NCBI RefSeq assembly: GCF_013112225.1
Contig: NZ_JABFHI010000003.1
Coordinates: 62,001-126,000, forward strand
DNA: 64,000 bases
Source: Vreelandella azerica
GTDB lineage: Bacteria > Pseudomonadota > Gammaproteobacteria > Pseudomonadales > Halomonadaceae
Direction of reading: 5' to 3'
Positions 6,987 to 17,872 of the stretch are shown piece by piece. The stretch's first letter is position 1, and each line of letters starts with the position of its first letter. The notes below the pieces were generated by a model. It saw only the letters and a program-made list of their open reading frames with translations. It made no database searches and was not told the DNA's origin. Made by a program: the position numbers and the translations under genes.

Positions 6987-8595
6987 ATGGAGCACCATAG
7001 AAAAGCTATGAGAACTGCAGAGTTAACGCCAACAGCACAAAAAATTGACCGTCTTATTAGGCGGATCGATGAGGGCGACATCAAAATTCCAGCTTTTCAA
7101 CGTGGTTATGTTTGGAATCAAAGCCAGGTAATTGAGTTGTTGGAAAGTGTTGTCGCTGAATTTCCAATAGGTAGTGTTTTGTTGTGGAATACGGAAGAAA
7201 AGTTGAAGTCCACGAGAAACATCGCAGGATATAAGATTCCAGAGAGAGGAGAAAACTACCCCGTAAACTATGCGTTGGATGGTCAACAGCGCATGGCTAG
7301 TATTTATGGCGTTTTCAGCCAACAAACTGTTCAGGAGCCTGATGATACAGGATATAATCCCAATCCTGATATTTTTGAAATTAGCTACGATTTTATCTCT
7401 TCTTCTTTTGTTCCAAACAATGAAGTTAAGAATGCAGACGCGGCTATACCATTGCGGTCTCTGCTTGACGTACAAACTCTGATACCTGCTTTGGGTAGCT
7501 TGGATTCAAAATATCATCAAAGGGCTCAATCGCTCGCCTCCCAATTCCTAAATTATGAAGTCCCCGTCGTCACGATTGAAAATCGAAATAGAGAGGATGT
7601 CGGTCTAATTTTCGAAAGAATCAATAATACAGGGACAAAGCTTGGCCCCTTGGATTTGATGACCGCTTGGACATGGACCGATGACTTTCACCTTCTCGAG
7701 GCCAGCAACAGTTTGTTGGGAGAGTTGGAAGATAAGGGCTTTGGCGGGATTAAGCACAAAGTAATATTGCAGATAATATCCGGAGTTATTCAGGAAACAA
7801 CTATAAGTAAAAATATTCTTAACCTTAAAGGGGAAGATGTACGCGACAACTGGGATAGAATTGTTGATGCAATAAAGAAAGCCATTGATTTTCTGGCAAC
7901 TGACTTGAAGTGTCTTCATTTGGACTTTTTACCATATGCAGCAACTGATACCCTTAACCTGCTTTTTTGACTCTATTAAAAGGCCGACTGCACAGCAAAT
8001 ATCACAAGTTAAACAGTATTTCTGGAAAACATCGTTTTCTAATAGATATACTTCTGGTCAGTCAAATGCAAAAATGGACTCTGATATTGAGAGGATTAAG
8101 GAAATAGCAGACGGTGAGTCGAACGTCTTTTCGTCTTATGAGTACACCGTTACAGAAAATACTCTAATAAACACAAAGTTTTCGAAAGCAAATCCTTTGA
8201 CTAGGGCGTTTCTTCTTCTGATGGCGCAATACCATCCTGTTGACCTTGTAAAAAATCAAAGGGTAGATTTAGGAACGTCGCTCGCAAGCTACAACAGAAA
8301 AGAATATCATCACGTCTTTCCGCAGGCATACTTAAAATCTAAAAGTGTGCATCATGATGATATTTTTTGTGTCTTAAATTTTTGTTTCCTTTCGTCTGAT
8401 TCTAATAAGGCGATTTCAAGAAAAGCGCCATCGACATATTTTGAGACATTAGTCCCGCAAGATACCTTTACTGACGTACTATCAAGCAATGTATTGCCAA
8501 TAAATAAAACGATTTATCAAAAAGATGATTATAAAACGTTCATAGATCGTAGGGCGAGTGAGGTGGTATCTAAAATAGATGAGCTTACCGCCTAA
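6987..8595 (+). CDS. GmrSD-like DUF262-HNH nuclease (type IV restriction-like), one frameshift
   Basis: The N-terminal DUF262 domain (about residues 15-230) has IKIPAFQRGYVWN and YALDGQQRMASI. DGQQR is the family's nucleotide-binding/hydrolysis signature. The C-terminal part has KEYHHVFPQAYL, VLNFCFLSSDSNKAIS and APSTYF, the HNH-type nuclease pattern of COG1479 proteins. Related enzymes (GmrSD, BrxU) cut modified phage DNA. The frame changes near 7940 (one surplus base) and runs on to 8595, giving about 535 residues. The start is 6987 or the Met codon at 7008; neither has a strong ribosome-binding site. An IS630 element abuts the start. Substrate is unknown. Confidence 0.75.
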
Positions 8596-8625
8596 GATGA
8601 GTATCTATAACAATCACAGTCACTC

Positions 8626-8670
8626 GGACACCCTTGTCTACGCTCCTTCGTCGCTTCGGCAAGGGTGTCG
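8626..8670. terminator. Stem-loop after the DUF262 gene
   Basis: A 10-bp perfect stem (GACACCCTTG against CAAGGGTGTC) lies 30 bases after the DUF262 stop. There is no T-run, so its role as a terminator is uncertain. Confidence 0.4.
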
Positions 8671-8893
8671 GTGCTGTAAGCGTTGAGGCTGTAGGAAAAG
8701 GTCTAAGGCCTATTTTGAGTCGAAATTGGACAATAAATAAGCTAAAAATAGGGTCTATTTTTAAAATCTGGAGCACTTATGATTGAAAGCACTCCTAGAT
8801 TTTACGTAGGAACGCGGTCGGACAAAGGGGCGGGAGTTTTTCTACAGACTCGTTAAGTGTGTACACAAAGAGTGAGTTTTGAAGTTTTAAATA

Positions 8894-9019
8894 ATCTATA
8901 AAAATATCACTGGCCTTAGCTGCCCGATTTTCGGTTATCAGTGGAATGCGCCAGCCATAGAGTCTGATGAAGCGAAAAAAGTAATACTGTTTCTCGAGAA
9001 TAAGTGTGTTCTCAGGTAA
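8894..9019 (+). pseudogene. Remnant resembling a DUF6650-type protein
   Basis: A frame open between two stops reads NITGLSCPIFGYQWNAPAIE followed by EAKKVILFLENKCVLR. The ISCPxFGxxWNPP...VxxFLEDxRVL pattern is known from a family of small proteins of unknown function. No start codon with a ribosome-binding site precedes it, and it ends after about 40 codons, so it is treated as a fragment. The rest of 8596-9138 shows no convincing gene. Confidence 0.35.
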
Positions 9020-9138
9020 TGCAATACATGGCGGAGGCGCTTTTATTAGTCTCGGAGGTTGATTCCAGGACCTGCTCTAACAAAGGCTAAATACGGCGAC
9101 GGTTTTAAGAGGCAAACGAGCAAAGGAGTTGATTGCGG

Positions 9139-9551
9139 GTGGAGCAGTTCAATTTATTAGTCGGCCTGTTGTTTGGGAGGCTTTATGAGGAGTTCCCTGT
9201 AGCTCTACGAGTGACGCCTGCGCAATTTCTCGAGGAAGCAATCGAAGAAGATGATTACGGGGCTCATTCAATTTCGTAGAGTATTTTGAGAGCACCGTAA
9301 GGTGGCTCGAGACTGCCGGGTATATTTGGGTCAATCAGGATCTTTCCGACGATGCAGGACCAGAGTTCGATGTCGTGCTCAGTGAGAAAGGATTAGAATC
9401 TTTGCGCAGGGTCCCTATATCACTCGAGGGAACGGCATCTATTGGTGAGCGGCTCTCAAGTTTCGGGCGGTCAAAAGCTTCTGAAGCTATTGGTACTCTA
9501 GTTTCCCTTGCGATTACGAGCACAGTTAGCGGAGGCAGCATTTCCTCTTAA
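9139..9551 (+). CDS. Small hypothetical protein, possible winged-helix, one frameshift
   Basis: The function is not recognised. A GTG at 9139 follows AAAGGAG (9122-9128) by 10 bases and opens VEQFNLLVGLLFGRLYEEFP. A missing base near 9268 breaks the frame after FLEEAIEEDDYGAH. The continuation FVEYFESTVRWLETAGYIWV, then SEKGLESLRRVP, has the helix-wing look of a small winged-helix fold. The C-terminal segment (GTLVSLAITSTVSGGS) is hydrophobic. Corrected length is about 137 residues. It sits between the DUF262 nuclease and hsdS, converging on hsdS. Confidence 0.55.
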
Positions 9552-9690
9552 CGGTAGATGTCATTCAAGTTTATGCCCGACCAGGCAATAGTCTTATGGG
9601 CGCTCTAGTCGGGCGCCGCTAAGCGCAGCGTAAAGCGCTATATCAATTGCTCCTAAAAAGCTGCTCTTAAGCCATTAACCTCGCTAGCCG

Positions 9691-11035
9691 CTAATCACCA
9701 TCAGCCGCCTTCTTCACCACCTTACGCGGTTTCTTTTTCCCGGCCACCGCCGCCCGCTCAGCCTGGATACGTTTCAGCAACGCCTCGGCTGAGTTCTCGC
9801 CGCTAATCAGCTCGGGGTTGTCCTTGCGCCACTGCTCGGTAAGCTCGCCGCGAAAGGCCTTGGCGAGTATCGACTGGGTGAGGTTATTAACGCGGGCCAG
9901 GGCGTTATTCACCTGCTGCTCGATCCGGTCAGCGTGGGCGAAGAGTTCGTCTACGCGGCGGACGATTTCGGTTTGTTCAGCCATAGATGGGTGTGGCAAT
10001 AGCATGGATTTTAGCTCCTTTACTCCCTTTAGATTGGGAATCGCAGAGCCTGTGCTATTTGCAAATATTGCTTTTTGAAATTCAGGCGAACGGAATACTA
10101 GCTTGAAAAATTTATCATCATAAATATGATTGTTAAGACGAACTCGAAGTAGAGCTTGATTGATAACCCCTGGCTCACTCCCCGTCGGAACTTGAGTTAT
10201 TCGACCCAAGCTTACGCCAGAACAGCTAATTAGAAAGTCGCCGTCTTTTACCTCAAAAGCTTTAAGTTCTTCAAATTTTTCGGGTGTAATGTAATACCTG
10301 ACAAATGAACAGTCATCATTAATCGGACAATATTGCTCGTAGACTTTATAACCTGACTCTACAAATATGCTTTTTTTTCAAGGCGCTACCAAAGGGGCCT
10401 CTTTTAAAAGAAGTTTTTTTGTCGCGAAGGACTTCCTCCCATGTTATGTCTCCGAATTTTTCGAGAGATCTTCCATCACGCCACTCTTCCGTCAACTTCC
10501 CACTGACCGCCGCAGCCAGCACAGACTGACGAAAACGCTTGAGAATCTGCGGAATGCGTTCAAGGCGGGTTTGGGTGGTTTCCACCTGAGCCAGCAGGGT
10601 ATCGAGTTTATCGGCGATGACTTTTTGTTCGGCTATAGGGGGCACGCTAAATTCAAGTTCTTTTAGAAACTTGAAATGACGTGAGTAACCTTTGTTGGGA
10701 ATCTCTAGTGATCGGAGCTGGAGATAAGCAAACCGAGGTATAAAGTATGGTTCAGCCTTTAGAATTTTTGTTCCATCTGCCCCTGGTACAAAACTGAAGT
10801 CGATCCACTTCACTGCACGAGTATGATCGCCAAAGACAATCAGTGGTTCAGTAACTGAAATCAGTTTTTCAGAGTCATCGACATAGCCGCTAATCTTCCC
10901 TTGGCCTTGATCGACAACAGGGTACTTGCCGGTAGGAGTACAATCCTTTGTTTTGACCTTTTTGCCAGTCGTGGATATCTGGGTGAATCCATCTGCGGCT
11001 ATTATATTTTTCCATTCTGAGGGTTGGGAGTTCAT
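9691..11035 (-). CDS. hsdS: Type I restriction-modification specificity subunit, one frameshift
   Basis: HsdS selects the bipartite DNA target for the HsdMS methylase and HsdRMS nuclease. The N-terminal target domain spans about residues 1-130. It is followed by the first helical spacer ([20 protein letters not shown] and [17 protein letters not shown]), a second target domain, and a second spacer ([35 protein letters not shown]). The frame breaks in a run of eight A near 10373-10380; seven A restore about 447 residues, a normal length. Its ATG directly follows the hsdM stop (TAAATG). It ends with a Lys-rich tail. The two target domains should each read a half-site, which cannot be predicted by eye. 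Confidence 0.9.
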
Positions 11036-12663
11036 TTACTTCACCTCTCCCATCACTTCCCGCAAAAGCACCTTAGCCCCATCCGCCTCCTCTTCAGCAC
11101 CAAGCTCCCGCATCAAAGCATCAAGCTCCCCCAACGCCTGCACCAGCTCACCCATAGCCTCACCCGCCAGTACCTCCGGCGCGGGTAGGTTGGCGGCGTC
11201 TACGCTGTCGCTGTCTTTTAGCCAGCTGATATCCAACGAGTCGCCCTTGTGCTCGGCAATCCACGCCCGGCTGAAACAGCGCCAGCGGCTGTGAAGCATG
11301 CGCTCGTCCACGCCCTGGTTTTCATCCGTGGCCTTGGTGGCTTCCGGCAGCTCGATCTTGTCCGAGTGAAAGCTGTATTCGCCTTCCTGGCGCGGGCTGT
11401 CGCCATTGGGGCTTTCGCCATAGACGGCTTCAAACGGCTTCAGGTGCGTTTCACCGAACGGCGTGCGTTTGCCAAAGCTGGGCATATTGGTGCGCAGGTC
11501 ATACACCCAGACGTTTTCCGTGCAGTACTCTTCCTGATACTTGTCTGCCGCGCTGCCCTTGGTGAAAAAGAGCACATTGGTTTTCACGCCCTGAGCGTAA
11601 AAAATACCGGTGGGCAGACGCAGTATGGTGTGCAGGTTGCACTTGTCCATCAGGTCGCGGCGTACCTCGGTGCCCACACCGGCTTCAAACAGCACGTTAT
11701 CCGGCAGCACCACGGCGGCGCGGCCACCGGGTTTGAGGTTGCGGTAGATATGCTGCAGAAAGGCCAGCTGCTTGTTGCTGGTTTTATAGGTCAGGTCGTC
11801 GCGGGTGATGCTGGCATCGCCGCCCTTGCTGGTGCCAAAGGGCGGGTTGGCGAGAATCATATCGGCCTTTTCCAGCCCGGCACCTGCCTGGCCCAGGGCG
11901 TTGCCCAGGTGCACCACGCCTTCGTCGTCGCCTTCCATGCCGTGCAGCAGGCAGTTCATCAGCGCCAGGCGGCGGGTGCCTGGCACCAGCTCGATACCCA
12001 CATAGGCGCGGGTGGCCTGAAAGGTTTTCTGCTCGCCGGTCAGGTCGTAGAGGTCATCGGTGTGGGCCTTGATGTACTCGTGGGCGGCAATCAGAAAGCC
12101 CGCCGTTCCCGCTGAGGGGTCCTGAATGCGCTCACCGGGCTGGGGCTTCAGGCAGTTGACCATGGTGTTGATCAAGGCGCGGGGGTGAAATACTGCCCCG
12201 CGCCGGATTTGGTTTCGTTGGCGTTCTTTTCCAGCAGGCCTTCGTAGAGATCCCCCAGGCCATCCTGCTGGGCGCTGAACCAGTCGATCTGATCCAGCGT
12301 CTTGATCATCTGCTCCAGATGGCGCGGCTCGCGCAGCCGGGTCTGGGCATCGGCGTAGATGGCGCTGATCAGCGGGTCGCTGTGAATCAGGCGCCCCGTG
12401 CCGTCGCGGCCACTGGAAAGGCTGAGCAGGATGCGTTTGTAGTCATTCAGCAGGTCAAGGCCGGATTTACCGTTCAGGTCGCTCCAGCGGCAGCCCGCCG
12501 GCAGCGGGTGCTTTTTCAGGGTGCCGGCTTCGGTATTCTCATGCACCATCTTGATAAACAGCAGCATCACCAGCTCAGTGACGTAATCCGAGTAGTTGAT
12601 GCCGTCATCGCGCAGCACGTCGCACAGGTTCCAGAGTTTCTGGACGATATCGTTGTGGGTCAT
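11036..12663 (-). CDS. hsdM: Type I restriction-modification DNA methyltransferase subunit, one frameshift
   Basis: N6-adenine methyltransferase subunit using S-adenosylmethionine. An N-terminal helical domain (DIVQKLWNLCDVLRDDGINY) is followed by the SAM-binding motif DPSAGTAGF and the catalytic NPPF in MILANPPFGTS. The frame breaks near 12180, where GQYFTPRALINTMV should read through; a run of five C appears to lack one. The corrected length is about 542 residues. The Met at 12663 is taken as start because the family begins there; a TTG at 12693 would add ten residues. It abuts hsdS. The 202 bases upstream hold three palindromes. Confidence 0.92.
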
Positions 12664-12744
12664 GGGGTTCCGGTGTTTTTTAAGCGCGTTCAAGGAACAG
12701 CGCTACATGTATAAAAAGTGGCAAAATCTTTGCACGTTGTGGGC

Positions 12745-12852
12745 GGCATGTATAGAAAAGCCGGTTTTCTATACATGCCAGCCGACCTATGTCGAAAAAA
12801 AGCCCAAAAAATCGACATAGGTTGGGGCTATGTCGATGGCATCAACATAGCC
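12745..12852. promoter_or_regulatory. Three consecutive palindromes between hsdR and hsdM
   Basis: First, a 15-bp perfect stem GGCATGTATAGAAAA/TTTTCTATACATGCC with a 5-base loop (12745-12779). Second, CCTATGTCGA/TCGACATAGG (12786-12821). Third, GGCTATGT/ACATAGCC (12826-12852), which repeats CTATGTCGA in its left arm. They lie in the hsdM upstream region and just after the hsdR stop, so they may be repressor sites for hsdMS, an hsdR terminator, or both. Confidence 0.55.
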
Positions 12853-12865
12853 TTCACAAGCCACA

Positions 12866-15800
12866 TCAGGCGCTCTGCTCTGGCCACATGGTCTCGTTCA
12901 ACTCCTTCAGCACGCTATCCAGCTGCTCGCCGAGTATCTTGTCCATCTGTTTGGCGCCGCCGTCATCGGCAAAGCGCTGGTTGACGAACTCCCGGTCGAT
13001 AATCACTTCGTGGACGAGCTGCTTGGCCAGGCGCTCCAGCCATTTGCGCTGGTTCGGGGTCCAGTTGTGCTGGGTGAGAATGCGGTCCATGGCGTGGGTG
13101 ACGCGCTGTTCAAAGGGAATCAGCGCCTCGCCCAGGGCGGCGCGGCGGATGTAGCCGATAATGCTGGCGGCGATATCCTGGTTGGTCTGGTTGCGCACCG
13201 CGCTTTGCAGGCGGGCTTCGGAATAGCCGTGGTTATCCAGCAGCAGCTTGATTTCGCGCAGCTGTTCGCGGGTCAGATCGCGGGGCTGGTTGACCACCAC
13301 TGCTAGCGCCGCCGACTGGTTGAGCTGTTCCTTGATAAAGCGGTTGAATTCGTCCAGGTAGTCTTCCGGTTTGGCATGTTGGCCATAGCTCTGGCTGCGT
13401 TCGCGGATTTCGTCGTCGTGCTCGGAGATAATCGGCAGGTGCTCGCTGCCCACCAGGGCTTTGACCTCGGCCAGCTGGTGCAACAGACCGCTGTGCTGCT
13501 TGATGAAGGCGGATGCCTGACGCGGGCCTAGCTGATGCAGGTGGCTGTGCAGGGCTTTGGGTTCCACGCCCCAGCTGTGTTCCAGTTCAGCGAGTTTATG
13601 CTTCAGCGGTGGGCTGTTGTCGGCTTTTTGTCGGCCTTGCGCAGTACCCGCATGACCTTCTGGCTGAGCTGGTTGAGCACCACATCGGCCTGGCTTTCCT
13701 CCGGGTGTCCGCCGGGGCTGGCCAGCGCCTGTTCCAGCTGGTCATCATCAGTGAGTTCTTCTACCAGCTGCTCCAGGGTGATATGCGGGTCTTTGACCAG
13801 CGGCTTCATGGTGTTCACATCCTGCAGGGCGGCATAGATATCCACCGGGTCGTAGATGCGGAACACCGTCTTGCCGATCTCATCGCAGCGGCGGGTGGCG
13901 CGGCCAATCATCTGTTCGTACAGGATGCGCGAACGAATCCGGCGCATAAACACCAGATGGCTGATGCGCGGTACATCAATGCCGGTGGTGAGCAGGTCGA
14001 CGGTGATGGCGATATTGGGGTAGCGCTCGTTCTTGTAGCGGCGGATAAGCTGCCCGACCTTTTCGCTCTGGCCGGTGATCTTGGCCACCGCCGCCTCGTG
14101 GTAGCTGCCGTTGTAGAGCGCTTTGAAGGCGCTATCCAGCTGGGTTTTCACCATATCGGCATGCAGGTCAGTGGCGCAGAAGATCAGGGTCTTTTCGTCG
14201 CCGAAGGGGTCGAGCTCCTGCACCAGCTGTTCGCAGATCACCCGGTTGAAGTTTTCGTTGATCACCCGGCGGTTGAAGGCGTCCACCTCAAAGTTGAGCT
14301 CGTCTTCCAGCTCGGTGGTGTCGATTTCGCCGGTGCGAATGTTGAGCGTGTCCACCGGCTTGCCTTTTTCGAAGGTGATGCCGTTCTGGGTCAGCAGGGT
14401 TTCATAGCGGATGGGCGGTTCGTGGTCGATCAGCCAGTCGTCGGCTACTGCTTCACGGTAGGAGTAGGTGTAGACCGGCTTGCCGAAAATCTCGCTGGTG
14501 TGCCTGGCCGGGGTGGCGGTGAGGGCAATCTTTACCGCATCGAAGTAATCCAGCACCCGGCGGTAGCTGGAGAGGTACTGCTGGGAATCCCGGGTGGCCA
14601 GTTCGCCTTCGGTCATTTCCTGGTCGAGGGTGTAACCGCGGTGGGCCTCGTCGATGATAATGCAGTCGAACTGATCAATCGGCGGCGCTGCGTCGCTCAT
14701 GAAGATGCGCTTGACCATGGCCTGCACGGTGGCCACCTGAATGCGGGTTTCCGCCTCGGCGGCCATATCGCCCAACTCCGCGACGTTGTAGATCTTGCTG
14801 AGAGTGTGGTTCTGCTCCAGCGGCGCTTCATTAAAGGCATCAAGGGCCTGCTGGCCGAGGGCGGTGCGGTCGACCAGAAACAGGATGCGCTGGAAGCGTT
14901 CGGCTTTCAGGAAGCGGTACATCAGGCCGATGATGGTGCGGGTCTTGCCGGTGCCGGTGGCCATGGCCAGAAGTGCGGTGCGCTGGCCGTGGGAAAGGGC
15001 ATGTTCGGTGGCGGCAATGGCCTTCTGCTGGTAGTCACGCAATTTCAGGTAGCCAAAGGGTTCGGCCTGCAGGCGTTTTTCAGCGTCTTCCCTGTCGCGC
15101 TGGAGCATGTCCAGCAGGCCACCTGGGGTGTGAAACCGGGGCAGGGCGCGGCTTAAGTGGCTGGGGTCGCGAACATCGCGGAACCAGGTGCCAGAGGTCT
15201 CCGCCAGCTGCGGCACATAGGGGCGACCGTTGCAGGAATACACAAAGGGCACATGATAGTGGCTATCTTCCTCGGCAGGCCAGGCGATGGTGCGGCCGAT
15301 CAATTCCCAGGCGGCGATTAGTGGGGCGTCGACCTTGAGGCCTTTGCTGTAGCGTTCGGCCTGACGGATCTTGCCCGCCACGTTGGTGTTTTCTTTTTGG
15401 CTTCCACCACGGCAATGGGGGTTAACCCGGCAAACAACACGTAATCAGCCCGGCCACGCTGTTGAGCGTCGCTCTGGGTGGGCCATTCGGCAATGGCCCG
15501 GTAGGTGCCTTTTTCCGGGCGGGCCCCTTTCTGGTAGGTGATCTCCTGGCTGTCGGCTTCCCAACCGGCATCCTGCAGCTGTTGGTCAATCAGGATGCGG
15601 GTGACTTCTTCGCTCATCACCAGGCTATAGCTAGCCGCCTGAGTCTTTCTGGCCACCTGCTGGCGCTGCTGGTCGGCACTCTGTGCGTCCTGTTGGGCCA
15701 GCTTGTGTTGCAGGGCGCTGATTTTCTGCTCGTAGGCGGTTTGCTGCTGGCTCAAGGCCTGTTCGTGCTGGCGGGCCTGCTTGGCCAGGGCGCGGGATTC

Positions 15801-16391
15801 TTCATCCATGGCCAGCGCCAGGGCTTCGTATTCGGCTTTTTCTTTCTCGATCAGCTGGCTGAGCTGCTGGCTGCTGTCCAGCTCGCTGTTGGCCTTTTGC
15901 AGGTCGTGGCGGAGCTTTTCGATATCGCTCTGCAGCTGGCGCAGCTGGGCGCTGGGGTCAGCGGGCGGGATAAAGGGGCCGGGCTTGAATTGAGCACCCG
16001 CTTTGCCAAAGGAACGGTGAAACCAGATGGCCAGATCGCGGGCCACCCTGAGGCCACTCATGGCCTCTTTATGCTGGGTGCGAAACTGGTGGGTGGCCTT
16101 GTTACCTTCAACCCGCAGGATGTGGAACAGCTCCTTGATCTGCGGTTCCAGGCGCAACTCACGGTTCAGGCGGTAAAGGAGCTCCGCCTGGGTGGTCTGG
16201 TCATCAAAGGGGATACCGGAAAGGGCGGCTAGATGCTGGGAGAGCGCCTCGCCCAGCTGGCGCAGCTTGATCAGGGTGGTGTTGGGGTCGCTGGCAAAGG
16301 CACGCTCAGCGGATTCCGCCAGCTCCACAAACAGAGCATTATGCTCGTTGAGAAACGCGAAGTTCTGTGATGTCGGGTTGCTGGCTGGCAC
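12866..16391 (-). CDS. hsdR: Type I restriction endonuclease subunit R, two frameshifts
   Basis: The motor and nuclease of the type I complex. The N-terminal part ends in a PD-(D/E)XK nuclease core (GRADYVLFAGLTPIAVVEAKK). The helicase has Walker A in MATGTGKTRT and the DEAH box in IIDEAHRGYT. The C-terminal EcoEI-type domain contains WTPNQRKWLERLAKQLV. Frames change near 15390 (just after the VEAKK motif) and near 13608 (a run of five A). Corrected length is about 1,174 residues. The GTG at 16391 is taken as start because AGGGAG lies 6 bases upstream; a TTG at 16430 also opens the frame. Gene order is R-M-S. Confidence 0.92.
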
Positions 16392-16550
16392 ACACGGCTC
16401 CCTTTGCTGTCGCACTTGTCCATTAATCAAGATGCTTCAATGTATGCTGCCAGCTTAAGCCTTTATCCGGTTCAGGTGAAATGAATAGCCTGGGTGTAAA
16501 CTACTGGCATGGCCTCGCATAGCAGGCCACGAGGCGCATGCCATGTGCGA

Positions 16551-16903
16551 TTATTGAAGAGTGTTGCCCTCTTCGATCATGCCTGTGCCAACGCTTTCGC
16601 CGTCCTTGAACCATTCCAGCTGGTTACCATTGATCTCGGCTGCATAGCAGCCGTAATCGGTGTCGGGGTAGCAGACACCGTCTTCGGTGATCTCATAGTT
16701 ACCTCCACCGGAGGCATCTTCGTAGGTGCCATCCTCGGCGAAGTAGCTGTTATAGATGCCTCCGCCCATGCCCCCTTGAAGGTATTGCCGACCAGCGCCG
16801 AGCGCACTTCCTCCTCGCTGGACGCGGCCATGGCCGCCGTGGTCATCGTGCCCATTACAACAGCCGCTGCAAACGCGCTTCGTGCCATCATGGATATGCT
16901 CAT
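16551..16903 (-). CDS. Small exported protein of unknown function, one frameshift
   Basis: The ATG at 16903 follows GGGAGA by 7 bases. A signal peptide (MARSAFAAAVVMGTMTTAAM, cleavage probably after AMA) precedes SSEEEVRSALVGNTFKG. One G is missing near 16770, after which GGGIYNSYFAEDGTYEDASG and a Gly/Tyr/Asp-rich domain with two Cys (GVCYPDTDYGCYAAEINGNQ) follow. The corrected length is about 117 residues. The Cys pair could form a disulphide in the periplasm. The fold resembles small periplasmic beta-rich proteins that monitor a ligand, but no family is recognised. Confidence 0.6.
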
Positions 16904-16907
16904 CAAG

Positions 16908-17273
16908 TATCTCCCGTCTGAACGTTCAATGGATTGACCGTGTTTCAGTCAGACGCTCCGTCGATAGACTGGGCTATCAGGCGGCCTACTTAAAGTTAGC
17001 GCCACGGGTACAGTCAATACATTCCTGTACAGGATGTCCAGGCCTTGTTTAATATTTGTGATGGATTTGACGGCATTTCTGTGATCTTGTGCACTCGAAA
17101 GAACCTGCTTCCTGTGGTCCTGTTGCGCTTTGTGACGCTCATCGAATCGAGTTCGTGAAAGACGTTCGAGGATAGACACTTGCCGAGTGGGTTGATTGAT
17201 TTTATTGAAAATATACGTGGGGTTCCTCAGGTCTTAAACACCGCCAATACGTTCGTTCAAAAAGGAGAAAGCC
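16908..17273. other. Intergenic region, no gene seen
   Basis: A 366-bp region between the divergent exported-protein gene and the deaminase gene. Short open frames occur on the minus strand but lack start signals and family resemblance. The deaminase ribosome-binding site AAAGGAG lies at its right end. Confidence 0.5.
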
Positions 17274-17735
17274 ATGACACATCAGGAATGGGTAGCGCAG
17301 TGCATCGAGCTTGCTCTCGACAACGCTAAACAGGGGCAGGCGCCTTTCGCCGCTCTGGTAGTGCAGGATGGTCATTTGGTCGGAACAGGCGTCAACGATG
17401 TAAAAGCTACTCAAGACGTGGCCGGTCATGCCGAGATTCGGGCGCTTCAGGCTGCTGCCAAGTACATGGGTACCAGGCGCTTAGCGGGATGTGTGCTCTA
17501 TACCAGCTGCGAGCCTTGCCCCATGTGTCTGGGTGCCATTTACTGGAGTGGCATCACGCAGGTTTATTACGGGCTCTCTGTCGCGGAGCAGGCGGCATTC
17601 GATGAGCTTCCAGCGTTTCAGTACGCAGAATTGTGCCGCGTTGCCCATGAACGCCGTGTTCAGATGGTGCAGGCCACCCCCGATAACATAGATCCTCGTC
17701 GCCCCTTTAACCATGCGTACAGCGCCGGAGCGTAG
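17274..17735 (+). CDS. Nucleoside/guanine deaminase of the cytidine deaminase superfamily
   Basis: A zinc-dependent hydrolytic deaminase of 153 residues. The zinc site is H52-A-E54 (GHAEIRAL, Glu being the proton shuttle) and PCPMC (Cys82, Cys85). It resembles guanine deaminases and TadA-like nucleoside deaminases: NDVKATQDVAGHAE fits a free-base or nucleoside deaminase more than tRNA-editing TadA. The C-terminal RRPFNHAYS is common in the guanine deaminase branch. AAAGGAG lies 9 bases upstream of the ATG. The gene stands alone. Its exact substrate is uncertain. Confidence 0.8.
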   Translation: MTHQEWVAQCIELALDNAKQGQAPFAALVVQDGHLVGTGVNDVKATQDVAGHAEIRALQAAAKYMGTRRLAGCVLYTSCEPCPMCLGAIYWSGITQVYYGLSVAEQAAFDELPAFQYAELCRVAHERRVQMVQATPDNIDPRRPFNHAYSAGA

Positions 17736-17775
17736 GCACCAGCGCTGGCACATTCTATGTGGAGAGGCTCAGGCT

Positions 17776-17803
17776 TTGTGGCTATGACGCCACCGCGCCA
17801 CAA
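17776..17803. terminator. Hairpin between convergent genes
   Basis: TTGTGGC pairs with GCCACAA around a 14-base loop, between the deaminase stop and the end of the convergent CLCA_X gene. No long T-run follows on either strand. Confidence 0.4.
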
Positions 17804-17872
17804 GGTCAATCAATGACCATTTTCCCTGCAGCCAGGGTGACAAGCGCATGGAGAGGGGAATAACAGAAAGCT

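Noticed and set aside
10373-10380. Phase variation of hsdS through its A-run
   Set aside because: The tract is short (A8), and similar breaks occur in essential genes throughout the window, so error is the simpler reading.
13513-15156. A 547-codon open frame on the plus strand inside hsdR
   Set aside because: It is the antisense shadow of the helicase part of hsdR, whose motifs are unambiguous.
16949-17429. Minus-strand frames of about 75 codons between 16949 and 17429
   Set aside because: There are no start signals, and the second lies antisense to the deaminase gene.
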